DNA of 7,456 nt, taken from Bacteroidales bacterium. Lineage in GTDB: Bacteria > Bacteroidota > Bacteroidia > Bacteroidales > UBA12481. A program made the position numbers and the translations under genes. This document shows, piece after piece, positions 7,309 through 7,456 of this stretch. The stretch is from contig JAGHDB010000401.1 of assembly GCA_021160155.1 (NCBI GenBank), positions 1 through 7,456 of the forward strand, written 5' to 3'. The notes beneath the pieces are model-generated. The model did no database searches. It was not told the DNA's origin and saw nothing but the letters and a program-made list of their open reading frames with translations. Each line of letters begins with the position of its first letter. The first letter of the stretch is position 1.

Positions 7309-7352
7309 TTTAGTATTAAATATTTTGTTAAATTTAGAAGTTATTAACTTTT
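7282..7352 (+). repeat. 12-bp direct repeat TTATTAACTTTT (two copies)
   Basis: TTATTAACTTTT occurs at 7282-7293 and again at 7341-7352, 59 bp apart start to start. The second copy contains the -7-like element of the promoter candidate just before the gene at 7362. A duplicated regulator or polymerase contact site is possible. Confidence 0.4.
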
Positions 7353-7353
7353 G
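7324..7353 (+). promoter_or_regulatory. Candidate promoter immediately before the right-edge gene
   Basis: TTTG at 7324-7327 is followed after 17 bp by TAACTTTTG at 7345-7353, one base longer than the TAnnTTTG consensus. Transcription would begin within a few bases of the ATG at 7362, giving a leaderless or nearly leaderless message. This is a weaker match than the candidate at 7144-7171. Confidence 0.3.
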
Positions 7354-7361
7354 TATCAAAC

Positions 7362-7456
7362 ATGGATGAAATCAAACTCATATTAAAAGAAGCAAATAAA
7401 AAGATTGTGATAATAATCGTCTTTATCATTAGCAACTTCATTGTTAATTTTTTTCA
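7362..7456 (+). CDS. N-terminal fragment of a membrane protein, runs off the right edge
   Basis: An open frame from ATG at 7362 continues to the window end (31 complete codons). It starts MDEIKLILKEANKKIVIII and goes straight into a very hydrophobic stretch rich in Ile, Val and Phe from about residue 15. That gives a short Lys-containing cytoplasmic segment followed by a transmembrane helix with no cleavage-site pattern visible, so a membrane-anchored protein is likely. The family cannot be told from this much sequence. It is transcribed divergently from the receptor operon and is not obviously part of it. Confidence 0.6.
   Translation, partial: MDEIKLILKEANKKIVIIIVFIISNFIVNFF

Larger units (their letters stand above)
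7033..7361. other. Divergent AT-rich intergenic region (329 bp)
   Basis: This region separates the minus-strand receptor operon from the plus-strand gene at the right edge, so it should hold promoters for both. I see no tRNA, rRNA or CRISPR repeat. It contains short inverted and direct repeats, two plus-strand promoter candidates and one possible 27-codon ORF, each listed separately. I could not find a convincing TTG/TAnnTTTG pair for the minus-strand operon. The best -7-like octamers reading leftwards are 7-of-8 matches within the two arms of the inverted repeat at 7051-7128, and neither has a properly spaced -33 element. Confidence 0.7.

Overview
The window looks like a chromosomal segment of a Bacteroidota (Bacteroidetes) bacterium. 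The evidence is the gene content: a TonB-dependent receptor (TBDR) with STN and carboxypeptidase-D-like N-terminal domains, a DUF4249-type lipoprotein, and an MG2/plug-like secreted protein. No Shine-Dalgarno motifs are visible before the starts, and the intergenic promoter candidates fit the Bacteroidota TTG/TAnnTTTG pattern. I cannot assign a genus.

Layout. Four genes on the minus strand (7032 down to 295) form one tight block that reads as an operon. In transcription order they are: a 245-aa secreted protein of unknown function (7032-6295); a 926-aa STN-type TBDR (6298-3518), whose start overlaps the previous stop as ATGA; a DUF4249 lipoprotein (3531-2371), overlapping the receptor's end by 14 bp; and a 687-aa MG2 / carboxypeptidase-regulatory / plug-like protein (2358-295), 12 bp further on. 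All four carry export signals, so the whole operon works in the cell envelope. About 100 bp downstream, still on the minus strand, is a short ORF (192-13) that looks like the N-terminal part of a small soluble protein and stops early, close to the window edge.

The 329-bp divergent intergenic region (7033-7361) is AT-rich. It holds several short inverted and direct repeats, two plus-strand promoter candidates and a possible 27-codon hydrophobic ORF. A plus-strand gene starts at 7362 and runs off the right edge; only a Lys-rich N-terminus and the start of a transmembrane helix are visible.

How the genes may work together (inference). The receptor would be the energised outer-membrane pore. DUF4249 would be its lipoprotein partner, by analogy with SusD-like proteins. 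The MG2/plug-like protein and the 245-aa protein would be accessory exported components. The substrate cannot be read from the sequence. The receptor has the STN domain usually used for signalling to a FecR anti-sigma factor, yet no FecR or ECF sigma gene lies in the window.
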